NCBI GenBank assembly: GCA_963669155.1
Contig: OZ022597.1
Span: forward strand, 11,568,225 to 11,632,224
Source of the DNA: Arbacia lixula
Lineage: Eukaryota > Echinodermata > Echinoidea > Arbacioida > Arbaciidae
DNA: 64,000 bases
Reading direction: 5' to 3'
The translations under genes were made by a program, and so were the position numbers. Below, piece by piece: positions 46,171-58,640 of the stretch. The notes below the pieces were generated by a model that searched no databases, was not told the DNA's origin, and saw nothing but the letters and a program-made list of their open reading frames with translations. The stretch's first letter is position 1, and each line of letters starts with the position of its first letter.

Positions 46171-46767
46171 ACGTCTTCATTAGCCCGATCAGACGAAATA
46201 GCGAGCTATTTTGCTGATCTGGGGAACAAGCCTGAAATTGCAATCGCGTCTTCATTAGGTCGAAACTTGGGATCAGACGAAAAAGCGAGCTATTTTGCTG
46301 ATCTGGGGAACTAGCCTGAAGTTGCAATCGCGTCTTCATTAGGTCGAAACTCGGGATACGTAAGCTCGAGCTCGGGTTGCATAAATTATCCTGAGTTTCG
46401 CACATACCAGCAGTACGTGTGCGACAGGAATAGGCCACTGCTGCATGGCTTTGGTTGTGAGCTTGCATTCACGCATGTGTAAAAACCTATTACGTAAACA
46501 ATGCCTCGTGGGCGCTGATGCATGCCGGGATCGAGAAATTTTCAGGCTAATGAAGACGCTTCGAGCTAGCTTGAACAAGTTCGCGAACTAGCTCGAGCTA
46601 GCTCCATCTAGCCAAAGATTTCTTGGGAAATTTTCTCGATCAAATAGCTCGCCATTTGGCCTGATCTGGCTAATGAAGACACAAATAGTTAGCTATTTCG
46701 TGATCTGGCTAGCTAACCCGATCAGAACAAGCTCGCTATTTCGCCCACATCAGGCTAATGAAGACGC
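46171..46767. mobile_element. Inverted-repeat element (CGTCTTCATTAGCC ends) with internal duplication
   Basis: The left end ACGTCTTCATTAGCCCGATC is matched by GATCAGGCTAATGAAGACGC-like sequence on the right. Inside, two ~80-bp tandem units start near 46195 and 46285 (GCGAGCTATTTTGCTGATCT) and CTAGCTCGAGCTAGCT palindromes occur. No coding frame. Confidence 0.75.
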
Positions 46768-46769
46768 AC

Positions 46770-48135
46770 ATTCAGTTCCCCTGTTCTTATGCCTCCGCAA
46801 CAAAGTTGCCAGAGGCATTATGTTCCTGAATTGTCTGTCCGTCTGTATGTCCGTCCAAACCCGTTTAGGCAAATAACTCAACAAAATTATAAAGAGGTGA
46901 AAGGTTAAAGGTCACAGGTCAAGGTCAAATTCTTAAATGCACTTTTGCACATACTGTAACTCCAGAAATATCAAACCAAACTTCAACAAATTGTTGACTT
47001 AAGGTGAAATGCTTTCGGTCTGAGCCACAGTAGTGTGGACTTTGCTGCATGTTTTTGTGAAATGCTGGAACAATGAAGTTGTTCCTGTTTTTGTTGGAGA
47101 CTTAGAGCTTGTATTAATGCTCATTGAGTAAACAGGGATGTTGGCTGTGTTTTCTATGAAAGCTGTGTCACTCTGCACATTGAGCCCTCTTAATTAATCA
47201 AATATTATTCCAAGTGAAGTGAAACTTGGTAGCTGCAGTACTGACCTTATTTTTTCTTAATGTATTGTTTTATGTACGTACATGTACAGTGTACTTGTAA
47301 AAACATTTTTTTTTAGACTTTTGCTTCTTTTTGATTTTTTTTTTCTGTGAGTGATCGTTGTCATGGCTTCTTTTTGTCACGGCTCTACATGAATGATACC
47401 ATGTGATAGCGACACATGCAATATCTGACTCATCTCTTCAACCTTGTACAAAAAACACAGTAATTTCCTAGGTGATATACTATTTATTATTGATTTCCTT
47501 GTTGGTGTGTTTGACTCTCCATTGTGCGTGTACTTATGTCATACTTTTTCTCTATTTCCATGCTTCCCATAATGTGCATAAAAAATTTACATTATTATTC
47601 TGATGCACAATGGCACAATGAAAGACAATGGCGAGAGCACCTAGAGGTATCCCTTGCGTTAGAGTTAAAGAACTATAGGGTTCCCTTTTGCAGGTCAAAA
47701 AGAATTGTTTTTGTAAAAAAAACACAGAAAATGGAAGAAGATGCTCTATTAAAACTTTCCTTCAAATGATAGAACTGGAGACTCACTTTATTGACGAAAT
47801 TGTACCGATCAGTAAATTTTGACGTTTTGGGCGGGTCGTCTGAAACATAGTAGCCTAGAGACTGGAGACTGCTGTGCGCTGTGATCCACATCAGTCCGCT
47901 CAAAGTGCATGCGTTCAATGGGAGCCATGCCCGCATCGTGCGCTGAGAGGGACAATACGATTATGAATGTAAACTGCTCGCTGCGGTTCAAATATAAACA
48001 AGGATGGTTTTTCACTTTTCCTGAAAATGTTTGTGAAGCTATACTGTGTGATTGAAATTTCATACACGATATTGCTACGGTGTACTTCTTATTCCTGTCG
48101 AGTTTCATGATATTTGCAAATGGGACACCCTGTCT
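46770..48135. other. MICAL intron 2, unassigned
   Basis: AT-rich, with no exon seen. The last ~100 bp (GTACACTTCTTATTCC ... GGGACACCCTGTCTTTAA) resembles the end of another TTAA element related to 35712-35775 and directly abuts the family-1 MITE. Confidence 0.45.
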
Positions 48136-49398
48136 TTAAAGACAGCCCATTCCTTTTTCAGATCACCACAAAACTATCGAAACATTGGCAAAACATATAG
48201 AGAAGTGTTAGCAAGCTCTATATTCACAATTTGAAACTGATACGTAGTGCAAAATTCAAATAATGCACGTAAACAACGTTTGATTAATAGTCTTTTCCTC
48301 AGGCTCTTAGCACTTTGTGTTGAAATATCTGCTTTATTGATTAATCTGTTTATTAACCCTCTCTTGTTGCATACACCATAGGAGGAAACACATACAAAAT
48401 CACACATACAATTGAAATTGATATTTGAGAATGAATTTATTGATCAATATCAATGTGTCATATATGAATCAAAAGCTCAGAAGTTGAACTTTGACATGGT
48501 GAAAAAAAAATGTAAATAATGTTCAAATTTATGCAGATATCAGCTAATTAATATTCATGAGATTTTTTCCAAATATACAAATTTGTATGATTTTTCAGAT
48601 GTAATACATTATATCACACCTTTATCTATAATCAAAACTTACCAAACTTCTCAATAAGAACAACTAGGTATCTTGAAACAATTCTGTAAAAAAAAAATCA
48701 AAATGACATCTATATGTATTTTTTTATGAATATATTAAAAAAAAATGCAATTATTCATAAATTTGTCAATAATTTGCATTTTCATTCCTTCAGACTTCCC
48801 TTCATAGTTGCAACTGCAATTTTCCTGCAATGACAACACACAGTATGAGAAACAAATCTCCTCTGCTATTCTAATCATTAGGGAAAATAAAGAAATGATT
48901 AAAATATGCAAATGAGCAGTATGAATATTCATAACGCAGAACAATAAAATACATAAGAAATTCATGTTTTTACCTAAATAAATGGATAGAATCCAGGTAA
49001 ATGTACTTTTTGAAACATAAAGTTGAAGCAATACATGTAGACAGTCTGAAATATTACATTTACTGTTTTATAGACAATTAAATTTATAATTAGTTAGTCT
49101 TTTGCCAGCCCCATGTACATATTTGAAGTATACATTGAAATACAAAATTAAGATTTGTCATGATTTTCTGCAAAAAAAATCTTACACAACATTGCACATT
49201 TATCTTGAACACATAATTACATATGCATCTTACAGTAAAATTCAAATGCTAAATGATAAAGTAATTTGAAATATAATACAGGGAAACATTTCCTGAACAT
49301 AAACATGAAATTGTAAAATGATACATTGCAAACTTACCTGCGAGGACTGCCCAATACGAGAGCTACAGATCGAGTGATGCATGCACTCAATACATGAC

Positions 49399-51046
49399 TT
49401 ATTTTCTGTACTTTTCGAATCTCTTATCCGTGTGGAAGTCATGAAAACAATTCCTACTAGTAACACACAAATAGACTTCACACACCTTACATTTGGTTCT
49501 GCATTTGTTTGCATTGCTACTACCCTTCTCACCGTTCATGTAACACACCTTACAAGTCCGCCGACAGTCATCCACTATGGGAAGATGCATTGGAGCATCA
49601 TCAGACCTACCAGCCCTAGGAGCAGCAGGTTCAGCCCTAGCTTTCGGATGTCTGTACAACGGAGTTGGATCACCCTTGTCAATACCACCCAGTTGCATCA
49701 AGAGCTCTTCCCTGAACTGCCGCTGCCCGTAGTGGGGCTGGCGCTGAAACTCGGGTCTATTGGAATGCAGTGCCTTCATTTCACAAAAGAGAATGTAGGA
49801 ATTGACGACAGCTATGTCAAGGAAATGAAAGAACAATGTCTTCCAGAACTTATTGGTTTTCCTCAAAATATTATAGTTCCCTATTAGCTGATCGGAGCGA
49901 TCAACACCCCCCATAGACTGATTGTAGTCATGAATAGCTTGAGGCTGATTGACAACGATCTTTTGGTGCCTACCACCCACCCTTGAATTTCTTTCAGTTT
50001 TCGTGCAGGCACTACCAGAATGGAAGGTGGACATAACACTTACTACTCTATTGTCCTTCCATTGAATCACAGCACTGTCCCCATCTCTAACCCACCTAAC
50101 ATCTCCCCTTGCTGATTCTTTCTCCCATTTCTTGCTGGTGTCTCTGAACACCTTTAGGAAGCCCTTTCTATTGCTCCTCACAGTGCCACAAGCAAAAATA
50201 CGCTTCTTCTTCAAGTCTGTGAAGAGTTGACTTGAGGTGTAGAAATTGTCAACAAATAATTTGTACCCTTGGTTTTGAAGGTTCTCACAAAGCTGCATCA
50301 CCACATCATAACCTAAGCCGTGTTTACTTGAAACAGTCCTCTTTCCAACATATACATCAAAATCATAAGTGTATGCGTTTGATGAATCAGCTACCACCCA
50401 CAACTTGAAACCCCACTTTGTTGGTTTATCCCTGATGTACTGAATAAATGAAAACCTCCCCTTTGACTTTACCATCCTTTCATCTATGCTAATGTTCTCC
50501 CTTGGTTTGTACAACCCTTTACAAGTCTTCTTCATGTGATCAAGAAGGTACCGAACCTTACAGAGTGGATCATCTGCAGCTTCATTGTTAGGATCTGCAA
50601 TCTTCAAGAAACAAAAAATCCCTTTCAACCTATCTTTCGGCATAAATGCCCTTGCCCATGAGCCATGATACGGCGCAGAAGTGCAGTAGAGGGAATTAAT
50701 ATCAGGAAAGTGTACAAGCCCCATGTAAATTAGAAGTCCACACAGCTGTTCAAGTTCTTTCACCCCAATTTTGTTCCACTCGCCAGCAGCCGTGGCATAG
50801 GATGTTTTTTCGTGGATATGCTGGCGTGCATATTCATTTGTGAACATGCAGATCTGCCCCAAAACTTCAATAGTAAAGAAGAGCCGAAAAAAGTCTATAG
50901 CTCTCGACAATTTGGAGACAGTCCCACGAGTCTTGATTTCCTTCAGGATGATGCCGGGAGTTTCCTTCGGAGTAAACTTGAGGTCGTTCTTCGAGGGCAT
51001 CCCGTCATCCTCGTCATCGTAGCCTTGCCAGGTAGAGGTAGAATTC
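49399..51046 (-). CDS. piggyBac transposase, exon 2 (catalytic part and C-terminus)
   Basis: Cut-and-paste transposase with a DDE/D fold (DDE_Tnp_1_7 family), expected in the nucleus. The exon follows a TTTCAATATCACAG acceptor and runs to the stop at 49399. Numbering the spliced 622-aa protein, the catalytic aspartates are D262 (in NISIDERM), D340 (in YKLFVDNFY) and D456 (in SMGGVDRSDQ), matching the order in insect piggyBac. The KPTKWGFKLW motif is present. The C-terminus is a Cys/His-rich zinc domain (CRRTCKVC ... CKVC ... CVTSRNCFHDFH) that in this family binds the terminal repeats. No internal stop or frameshift. Length fits family members of about 550-650 aa. Confidence 0.93.
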
Positions 51047-51797
51047 CTGTGATATTGAAAAATGAAAATATATCACAAATGTAATGGGAAAATACTGATA
51101 ACAAAATAGTATCAATAACTTCAAAGCCAATGTTCTGTGATTGAATTATAAAATAATTTTTAAAAGTGTAAAAAAAAGTGTAAAAAAAAGTGCCTGGTAG
51201 AAAGACTACACACACTTGATTTATAATCCATACTGAATAAAATAGCTCTAAATATGCCAAAAATATAATGACAGTATATCGAATTATTCACTATAGTCAC
51301 AACAATCATGAAAGAAAGACGATTAGGGTCAACATTCCTATGGCCATGCATGACATGATGGCCTTTCAGGCTACAGGCTGTCAAAATTTTGAATCAAAAC
51401 ATCACTCACGATTTGTGGAGGAATTCTGATGAAAAAATGGTGTCCTATCACTAAAAATGTTAAGAATTATCTTTTTTGTCATGCTTTCATAATTATTCAC
51501 CACGAAATAAGGCATAAATATTTTTATTTTTTTTTTCAAACCCATACAAAGCCCGTAACCAAGGAAAAAAACACCCCTAGCAACGGCTTCAACCGCGTTT
51601 ACGTTTAAATGTCCGAGCACTTCCGGTTTCAGACCGAGCACTTCCGGTAACGTTTTTGGCACGGTTTGCTAATAAAACCGCAAGAATACACCACAAAATG
51701 CATAAAATGTGATTGAGAATAAAATTCCTTACGGAATTATGATACTGAATATTTTCTAGCGATGAATTTAGTGGCAAAAATTACGGGAGAAACTTAC

Positions 51798-52018
51798 CGC
51801 TTGGGTTGTTGTGGTGCACTGCTACATTGTGCACGCTTGCGTTTGCGTGGCTGGCCAGTTGATGTGCTGGCCTGCTCGGTGTCCGAAGCTGACAAATCGT
51901 CGCTAGAAATGGTCCAATCGGACCCAATATCTCCCGCCAGCATGCCATCTAGCACTGATTCTTCATCAGAATCAAGCATAGATAAGTCTTCATCGATGAA
52001 ATCATCCATGTTGATCAC
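51798..52018 (-). CDS. piggyBac transposase, exon 1 (acidic N-terminus)
   Basis: It begins MINMDDFIDEDLSMLDSDEE, an acidic region typical of piggyBac N-termini, and passes to a basic PRKRKR patch that may serve nuclear import. It ends CCCAAGCG followed by GTAAGT. The split codon CG+G restores Arg, and the frame continues into exon 2 (NSTSTWQGYDDEDDG). The intron of 751 bp (51047-51797) and exact phase match support the joined model of 622 residues. Confidence 0.85.
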
Positions 52019-53249
52019 AATTCAGTAGAATTCTGGTCAAATTGCAGTACGAAAATTGCGAGTCGCGTGAATGCTTTGCAATGCGTACATGCACAGTGAA
52101 CGAGTGCGGAAACTCATATCGCATCACGCGACCGATCGGAACGCACTTCGGTTAAACGGCCCGATGTTCTCCGAAGCTTGCCGGGTATGCCCATATTTGG
52201 GCATCAAAATAAAGCTGAATGAATTCTCTAGCCAATGATGTAAGACTCGGCAGGCTCCGATGTAAAACGAAGATACACGAAGCGATTGAAAGACTCGTAG
52301 TCTTTCAACCGGGCATATCGACCGGTAAAAGCTCCGATCGTTCTGTGCCAGTTAAATTATAAAACGCATTATGAAAAAAATTGTTCTATAGAAGGAATCA
52401 TCTCCAAAGTTTGGTAATTACTCATAAAATTAGGATTTCACACATGCATAATAACCACATAGACACTGTAACAAAGACTAATACTTTTTTCGTAGTACGA
52501 AAAAAGTCCGTTTGAAATTTAACGGCTGAAATTTTTTACATATACAGAAAGCTCCAAAATGCTATATTCTTAGAAATGGTCTTGAATCACACTTTCTTCA
52601 ATTTACAATCGTGATAGACGATTTCAAATTTTAAGCTTGCAAAAGGGACGGACAATCTTTTACTATGTACATCTGCAAAAGATCCACATACATGTACATA
52701 GAGAGAGACAGAGTGAAATCTGCATAGTCCAGCCCCTAGTGTACAAGGACTTTATTCTGTCTTCACAGCTTTCGCACAGTAATTCTCAGCAGAAACATGT
52801 CAGCTGTGATTGGAAAAGGGACTATAAATAGACCCGGGCAAATTTCATTTTGTTTCTCGTTTCTAGGGCAAACATCGGGTTGAGACTGCAAGTGAATGAC
52901 TCAGAGATGAAAAATGGCAGGGGATATTGTGGGTTTGATGGAGCCTACCGGTGTGCATAGTACAGTGTATGTATGTGGTCAGGGTCACCAGTGTGTGTAA
53001 ACCGCGTTGTGATCCTCTTTGTTTGCACCCCTCCTTTTGTTTTCCCTCACCCCCACATCTATTGTTATGATTGTGGAGGCTTAATTATCCACAGTGTGCC
53101 AAGTCACTCATGTGTCAAGTAGAGTTCTGTCAATAATATGTGTTCTATCATGGAAAACAATTATAGAAATATACATGCAGGGGGTTTGTAACATGCTTTA
53201 ATTATTTTAATATTTGAATCTTTTGATTGTGTTTCATAATGTGGTAAGA

Positions 53250-53720
53250 AAAGAACTAAATTCTTTCAGGAAGTTTTAAATATTGGCCAGATGTAAAATT
53301 TTTACATGTTTGTCACAAGTTTTTTTTTTTTTTTTTCAGAGAAAGCAATTTCAGGAATATATGTCAATACAGTGTACACACATGTAGTATAGTGTAATAA
53401 CTGTATATGTATGTTTTCTATTTCTTTTGTGTATAAATTTGAGGTTTTTGACAACTTTTGTTTTACTTTCCAATGTGGGGATAAAACAAAATCATTCAGG
53501 AAGTTGTAAATATTGGCCTGATGTATGTTTAGGAACTCTCAAACATGTACTTCACAAGTTTTTTTCAGAGAAAACAACTTCAAAAATATGTACTCTACAT
53601 TACAAAAAAAATGAGTTTTTTTCTCCATTTGTTTGTATTAGAGTCTTTTTTACTGTTTTACGTGGTAACAAGAGGACAAAATCCTTTTAGGAAGTTGTAA
53701 ATATTGGCCAGATGTGTTAG
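53250..53720. repeat. ~210-bp tandem repeat, three units
   Basis: CATTCAGGAAGTTGTAAATA followed by TTGGCC.GATGT recurs at about 53267, 53494 and 53689, with a CACAAGTTTTTTT.CAGAGA block in two units. Confidence 0.8.
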
Positions 53721-54084
53721 AGGAAGTCTCACATGAGCGAAGTAAGAAATAGATCTGTGGTTAATGTTCTTTGCCCTTTCAAGATGAAGACACAAACAGA
53801 ATATGTGAGAAGAAAAGATCAAAAGGAAGATTTTTTTTCTTGGCAGTGTGACGATCATCTTTCGTCCACGCTGTGTCTCTTGTGATGAATAGATCACGAG
53901 TTCCGATGCTGGTATGGTGTGTTTTATGATCGTGGGTCGATCTTCATTTCCTGCCTTTCGCTGATAACCTCCCCCCCCCCCCCCCCCATCCCAACCCAAC
54001 CCCTCCCCCTGCCACCCTCCCTTCCCTTACCACTCTCCCCTCCCCTCCCCAATGAGTAGCTGTCAAGATGTGCATGTTTTAACT

Positions 54085-54295
54085 TAAAGGCGCATTTATG
54101 CACACATCCTAGCACGGTTTTAAACATGGTTTGACATTTCTTTTGCCAATTTGATACATCATGCTCCGCCTAGGAATTGAATCGTTTAACTTTGAAGCAC
54201 GTGTAGGCACACATATTAGCACGGTTTCAAATACAGTGTACATGTATGGTTTGACATTTCTTTCGCCGATTAATAACACGTCATGCCCCCTTTGA
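54085..54295. repeat. ~115-bp tandem duplication
   Basis: Two units share TAGCACGGTTT.AAA, GGTTTGACATTTCTTT.GCC and CATCATGC. A poly-C/CCT stretch lies just left (53970-54050). Confidence 0.75.
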
Positions 54296-54537
54296 CCCAA
54301 GGTAAGGCAGTCCCAAACAAGAAAATGGCTTCGGTGCTCAGAGTGATGTTAACCCTTTCCGTGCCAGAGAAAATTAAGCTCTATGGGATTTGTGTATAAA
54401 TCATTTATGAATAGAACTCCATACTGCGTACTGCATTGATACATGTAAGTCTTCCCACAATGCACCATGCACCAACATCCAGATTTTTTTTGGCAGTCAT
54501 ATCCGCTTCCTGTATCATACATACTAGACTGTAGGTG

Positions 54538-54776
54538 TGTGTACACAACAGCTCAAAGGAATTGGCATAGGGAAAGGGTAAGGGAAGAAAGGGAAGGACC
54601 TGCAGTTTTAAACCGTGATATATTTTGTCCAGTTCAGCATGAAACATGATGCAATAGCCTAAAAGCGTCATGTTTCATGCTGAACTGGACAAAATATACT
54701 GTGGTTTAAAACTGCGGCTCCTTCCCTTTCCTCCCTTTCCCTTTACCCGAAGCCAATTCCTTTGAGCTGTTTTGTA
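54538..54776. mobile_element. Foldback MITE family 2, full copy
   Basis: CAGCTCAAAGGAATTGGCAT, AAAGGGTAAGGG, CAGTTTTAAACCGTGATATA, GTCCAGTTCAGCATGAAACA and then the complement in reverse order, around a loop near 54655. Confidence 0.9.
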
Positions 54777-54999
54777 TGACTGCCGACATTAACAAACTCC
54801 AATTTTGGCTGCGCAGTCATGGGATGGCGTTTCCTTATTTACGGTTTGGAGTAGCGCAAGAATATCATACAATCGTGCTCACTGATACTGCTTCTGTCTC
54901 GCCCATTTCCTCTTGGAATTTTGATAGTGGCTCCCCTTTCTCCCACTCTTGATCTACCTTACTTCTTGCAGAATAAGAGCTTACATATAGGTAAAGAAC

Positions 55000-56220
55000 T
55001 GCAGCAACATGCAACAACTGTGTTCATCCGATGACTCTGCATCTGTCCCAAGCATATCCTCTAGATTTTATACATGTAGTATTCTCGTTTCCCACAATCG
55101 TTTAACCCTGATAGAATGGGAGATTCTTGAAAGAATTGCAACAACAAGTGACAACTGTGTTTATCCAATGATTCTGTATCTATCCCAACTATGTCCTCTA
55201 GATTCAGTAGTATTCTTTTCCCCCACACTCTTTTAACTCGTATTGACAACTGTGTTGATCCAATGACCGTGTCTGTCCCAACCATATTCTCTCTATGGTA
55301 ATCTTGTCCCCACACACTTTTAACTGCTACAAAATTTTTAAAGAATTTGAACACCATGCTATTACTGTTTCAGTCACAACAACTTCCATTCACTTCTTTG
55401 AGATTTCTTTCTCCCACATGCTCTCTTACATGTATGTAGCTCTTGCAGAATCAGATCATGATTCCGTTCCAATATCACCATAAAGAATGTATCTACCCAT
55501 AGTTTTTGTTTCCTGCACCAAAATGAAATGAGTGTGCTCATACACATGTCTGTAGAAAGATCCTGTCTCTGTTTAGACATCGAATTAAAAGAGAGTATCT
55601 TCTTCTTAACTTCAGGTCCCTATCCCACACTTTCTGCTGTCTTCCACATAATGAAATCATAGAAAACTTAAAAAACAACTTGTAACAAGTGTGTTCACAT
55701 TAAAATTCTGCCTCTGTTGCAAACATCAACTGAGGAAGCTACATTTATATCCTTATTATGCCCCAGTGCCCCTTTTCAGATACTTTATGTTACCCCAAAT
55801 AAAATGAAATTAGAGAAAACTTTGTGAGAACTTGCAACAAATTGTTCCTACAAATGTCCTGTCTGTATTGAAACGCCAACTCCAGGAAGCTACACATATA
55901 CGTATCATCATGCTACCTATAGTGCCCCTTTTCCAATACATTATGTTCCCCCCAACAAAATAAAATTCAGAAAACTTCACAAGACCTTGCCACAAGTTGT
56001 TCCTAACTTCCTACAAATATGCTGTCTTGTGCAATCACCAACTCCAAAGAAAATTCTCTCAATGTCTTAGTGCCCCTCACTGCCCTTTCTGCTACCTCCT
56101 ACGAAATGAAATTATATTAAACTTGATAATAAGATGTTAAAAGTTTCAAGTTTGTCCTTTCAAAATGTCCTGTCTCCGGCTCAAACACGATTTCCTCTTA
56201 GTCTTCTGATGCCCCCGTCC
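55000..56220. repeat. Degenerate tandem repeat, ~130-bp units
   Basis: Unit words are GCAACAAGTGACAACTGTGTT, TCTGTCCCAA, ATCCTCTAGATT and later CCCAACAAAATAAAATT, GCAACAAATTGTTCCTACAA. About eight strongly diverged units. No exon supported. Confidence 0.6.
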
Positions 56221-56699
56221 TACACACACACATTTTCAGTTCCCTGATATGAAAGTGAATTGTAGACAATTACATAAACCATAAATTTATATGTATTTTG
56301 TACATTATGTACACACTCTAGGTTGTGTAACATGAATGTACATTTTCCCAAATTGGGAAATTGTGGAAAACAAAATGAAGTGCATTGAAACAGTTATTCT
56401 GATTTGATTGCTTTTCACATTCTTCTTTTTCTTTCCCAACCTAATTATGTGGGATTTCTCTCTTCAAAGGCAGATTAAATTTCTCACAGATGGACACCTT
56501 TAAAAGAAATAATTATTATGTCAAAAAGTGTGAAATAGTGCAAGGTTTTGCAAATAGCTCGGAAAGTATCACATTGATTTTTTTCATTTCATGGTTTTGG
56601 AATGTCACATCAAAATATACATTTTACAATATCACAAACTTCATTAGATTTCAGAAACCAGTTTTTCTTATTGTAATGGACATGAAGGTAACATGTATA

Positions 56700-57060
56700 T
56701 TGTACATGTTGCATTTCTCTTTGTTTTTTTCTAAATGGGAAAGTATCCAAACAGCTGTTTTTCTTGGAATATTGTACATAAATGTGAACATGTACATGTA
56801 TGTATGTACACATACATACTGTATTAATGTTTTTTTGTCTAAATGGGAAAATGTCCAAACAGATGTTTCTCTCTTAATATTGTACATAAATGTATGTACA
56901 TGTATATGTACGTACTGTATTATTTTTTTTTGTCTAAGTAGAAAAGTGTCCAAAGAGCTGTTTCCTTCTTAATATTGTAAATGTGAACATACACCCTGTA
57001 GGTACATTGTACACTACTGCATTATGCATCTTCTTTTCTACATGGGAGAGTGTGAACGTG
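56700..57060. repeat. ~115-bp tandem repeat, three to four units
   Basis: TTTTTTGTCTAAATGGGAAA, TGTCCAAACAG.TGTTTCT and TAATATTGTACATAAATGT recur at about 56725, 56830 and 56928, with TACATGTATGTA words between. Confidence 0.85.
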
Positions 57061-57698
57061 CCCATGTCCTCCTGTCTATTCCATCCTGCTGGTATGTTCC
57101 TCTTTGACGTCACTCCGTCTCACTGAATGGGTACGACATCGATTTGCTAGCGATACCAGTGCAATCTCAAACCAGACGCTTGCTTTCCCCCTCTCTCTCT
57201 CTCCGCAAAGCACATTGAAGCATTCGTGCACATCAAGCTCAAAATCTGGGTGATGTAATGTAACGCACCAGGCAGACATCTACCATACATGCTCAATGTA
57301 CTCGCACACATGTTGTACATGTATGCATGCACATGTACATTAATACATTGTGCAATATTGATTGTGGTTCACATGTACATGTACAATGTACCAGGAAGGT
57401 GTAAGAAAGGAGAAGAAACTTGTCCATAATACATTCAAACATCTGTATTGTATGGGTACTAAAGCGTGCTTCTGAATGTCAAAAGCATCCAACAATCATG
57501 ACAATGCTTTGATGTCCCATGCTCAGCACAGACATCTAGCAGATGTCAACTTGGAAAGAATGATTAAATTGTCTATCATGTCACTAGAAGTTTTGTTTTT
57601 CCATCATTTTTTTTTTGGGTGCAAATTGCAAGGAAGTTAATTGCAACTCTTAAAGATCCTGTGCTCTGTTTTTTTTCTTCAAATACATGTATTATTAA

Positions 57699-57839
57699 CT
57701 CTTAACCTGCTGCTGTCGCATTTTTGCGACTAAGGGGTAACGTGCTGCTGTCGCGAATTTGCGACCAAACTGTAATGGAGAAAACTATAATAGAGAAAAC
57801 CTCTGGCACAGAGGGGTTTTACCCCCAGCAAGTTAAGAG
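57699..57839. mobile_element. 141-bp TTAA-flanked miniature element
   Basis: TTAA at 57695-57698 and 57840-57843, with ends CTCTTAACCTGCTG and, outward from the right, CTCTTAACTTGCTG. Inside, TGCTGCTGTCGC followed by a TTTGCGAC stem occurs twice. It is too short to code. The C-starting end and TTAA could fit piggyBac-type MITEs. Confidence 0.75.
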
Positions 57840-58640
57840 TTAAGGAATAATTTTTAATATTTGCTGGCAGTTAACCCTGGCGTTTTCTTAGGCAAGTTTA
57901 AATGATGGACTAAGAAAGCATGATTTTTATGGTGTACACGAGCCTTTTGGTGAGCAACTTTAAGCACTTGGTCCTTCAAATGGCATGCACCGTTGCACAA
58001 ACAGCACAGCATGAGCCCGAAAAGTGCTCTGTTAAGTTGATCTAACCTCCAGTCCTGTGTTCTGACTGGTGTCAGATTGATATGATAATGAGGATTTTGC
58101 ATGGGACCTGTACAACAGTTCTGTGTGACTTGTGATCACTATGCAGGCAGTATACTGTAGTGCTTAATTGGGAAAAATTCATTTCAATAATCACAATTTA
58201 ATTAGTAATAGATCTGTATGATGTGTGATTTCTATGCAGTATACTGTAGTGCTTAATTGGGAAAAGTTCATTTCAATAATCACAATTTAATTAGTAATAG
58301 ATCTGTATGATGTGTGATTTCTATGCAGTATACTGTAGTGCTTAATTGGGAAAAATTCATTTCAATAATCACAATTTAATTCCTAATAGATCTGTACGAT
58401 GTGTGATTTCTATGCAGTGTACTCTACAATGTAGTGCATAATATTGGGGAAAATCTATTTCAACAATAATCACAATTAAATTCCTCTATACAATAGATCT
58501 GTACGATGTGTGATTTCTGTGCGGTATACATGTATGTACTCTACAATGTAGTGCATATTGGGGAAAATCTATTTCAACAATTAGCACAATTAAATTCCTC
58601 TATACAATAGATCTGTACGATATGTGATTACTGTGCAGTA

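Larger units (their letters stand above)
48357..52351 (-). mobile_element. piggyBac-type DNA transposon, 3995 bp
   Basis: TTAA at 48353-48356 and 52352-52355 represents a single TTAA in the uninterrupted MITE copies, so this is a precise TTAA target duplication. The interior carries a spliced, uninterrupted piggyBac transposase on the minus strand. The left end starts CCCTCTCTTGTTGC; the right end, read outward, starts CTGGCACAGAACGATC, so no clear terminal inverted repeat is visible. It lies antisense in MICAL intron 2. Uninterrupted coding sequence and exact TTAAs suggest a fairly recent insertion. Confidence 0.9.
48140..52658 (-). mobile_element. TTAA MITE family 1, reverse copy split by piggyBac
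   Basis: 48140-48356 and 52356-52658 are the two halves of a reverse-oriented family-1 MITE of about 520 bp, joined by the 4-kb element between them. The left border has TTAA at 48136-48139; the right has TTTA at 52659-52662, one change away. Aligning to 41252-41772 places the break exactly at an internal TTAA. Confidence 0.9.

Noticed and set aside
47809-48108. 99-codon minus-strand ORF next to the split MITE
   Set aside because: It lies in what looks like the end of another TTAA element and matches no family I know.
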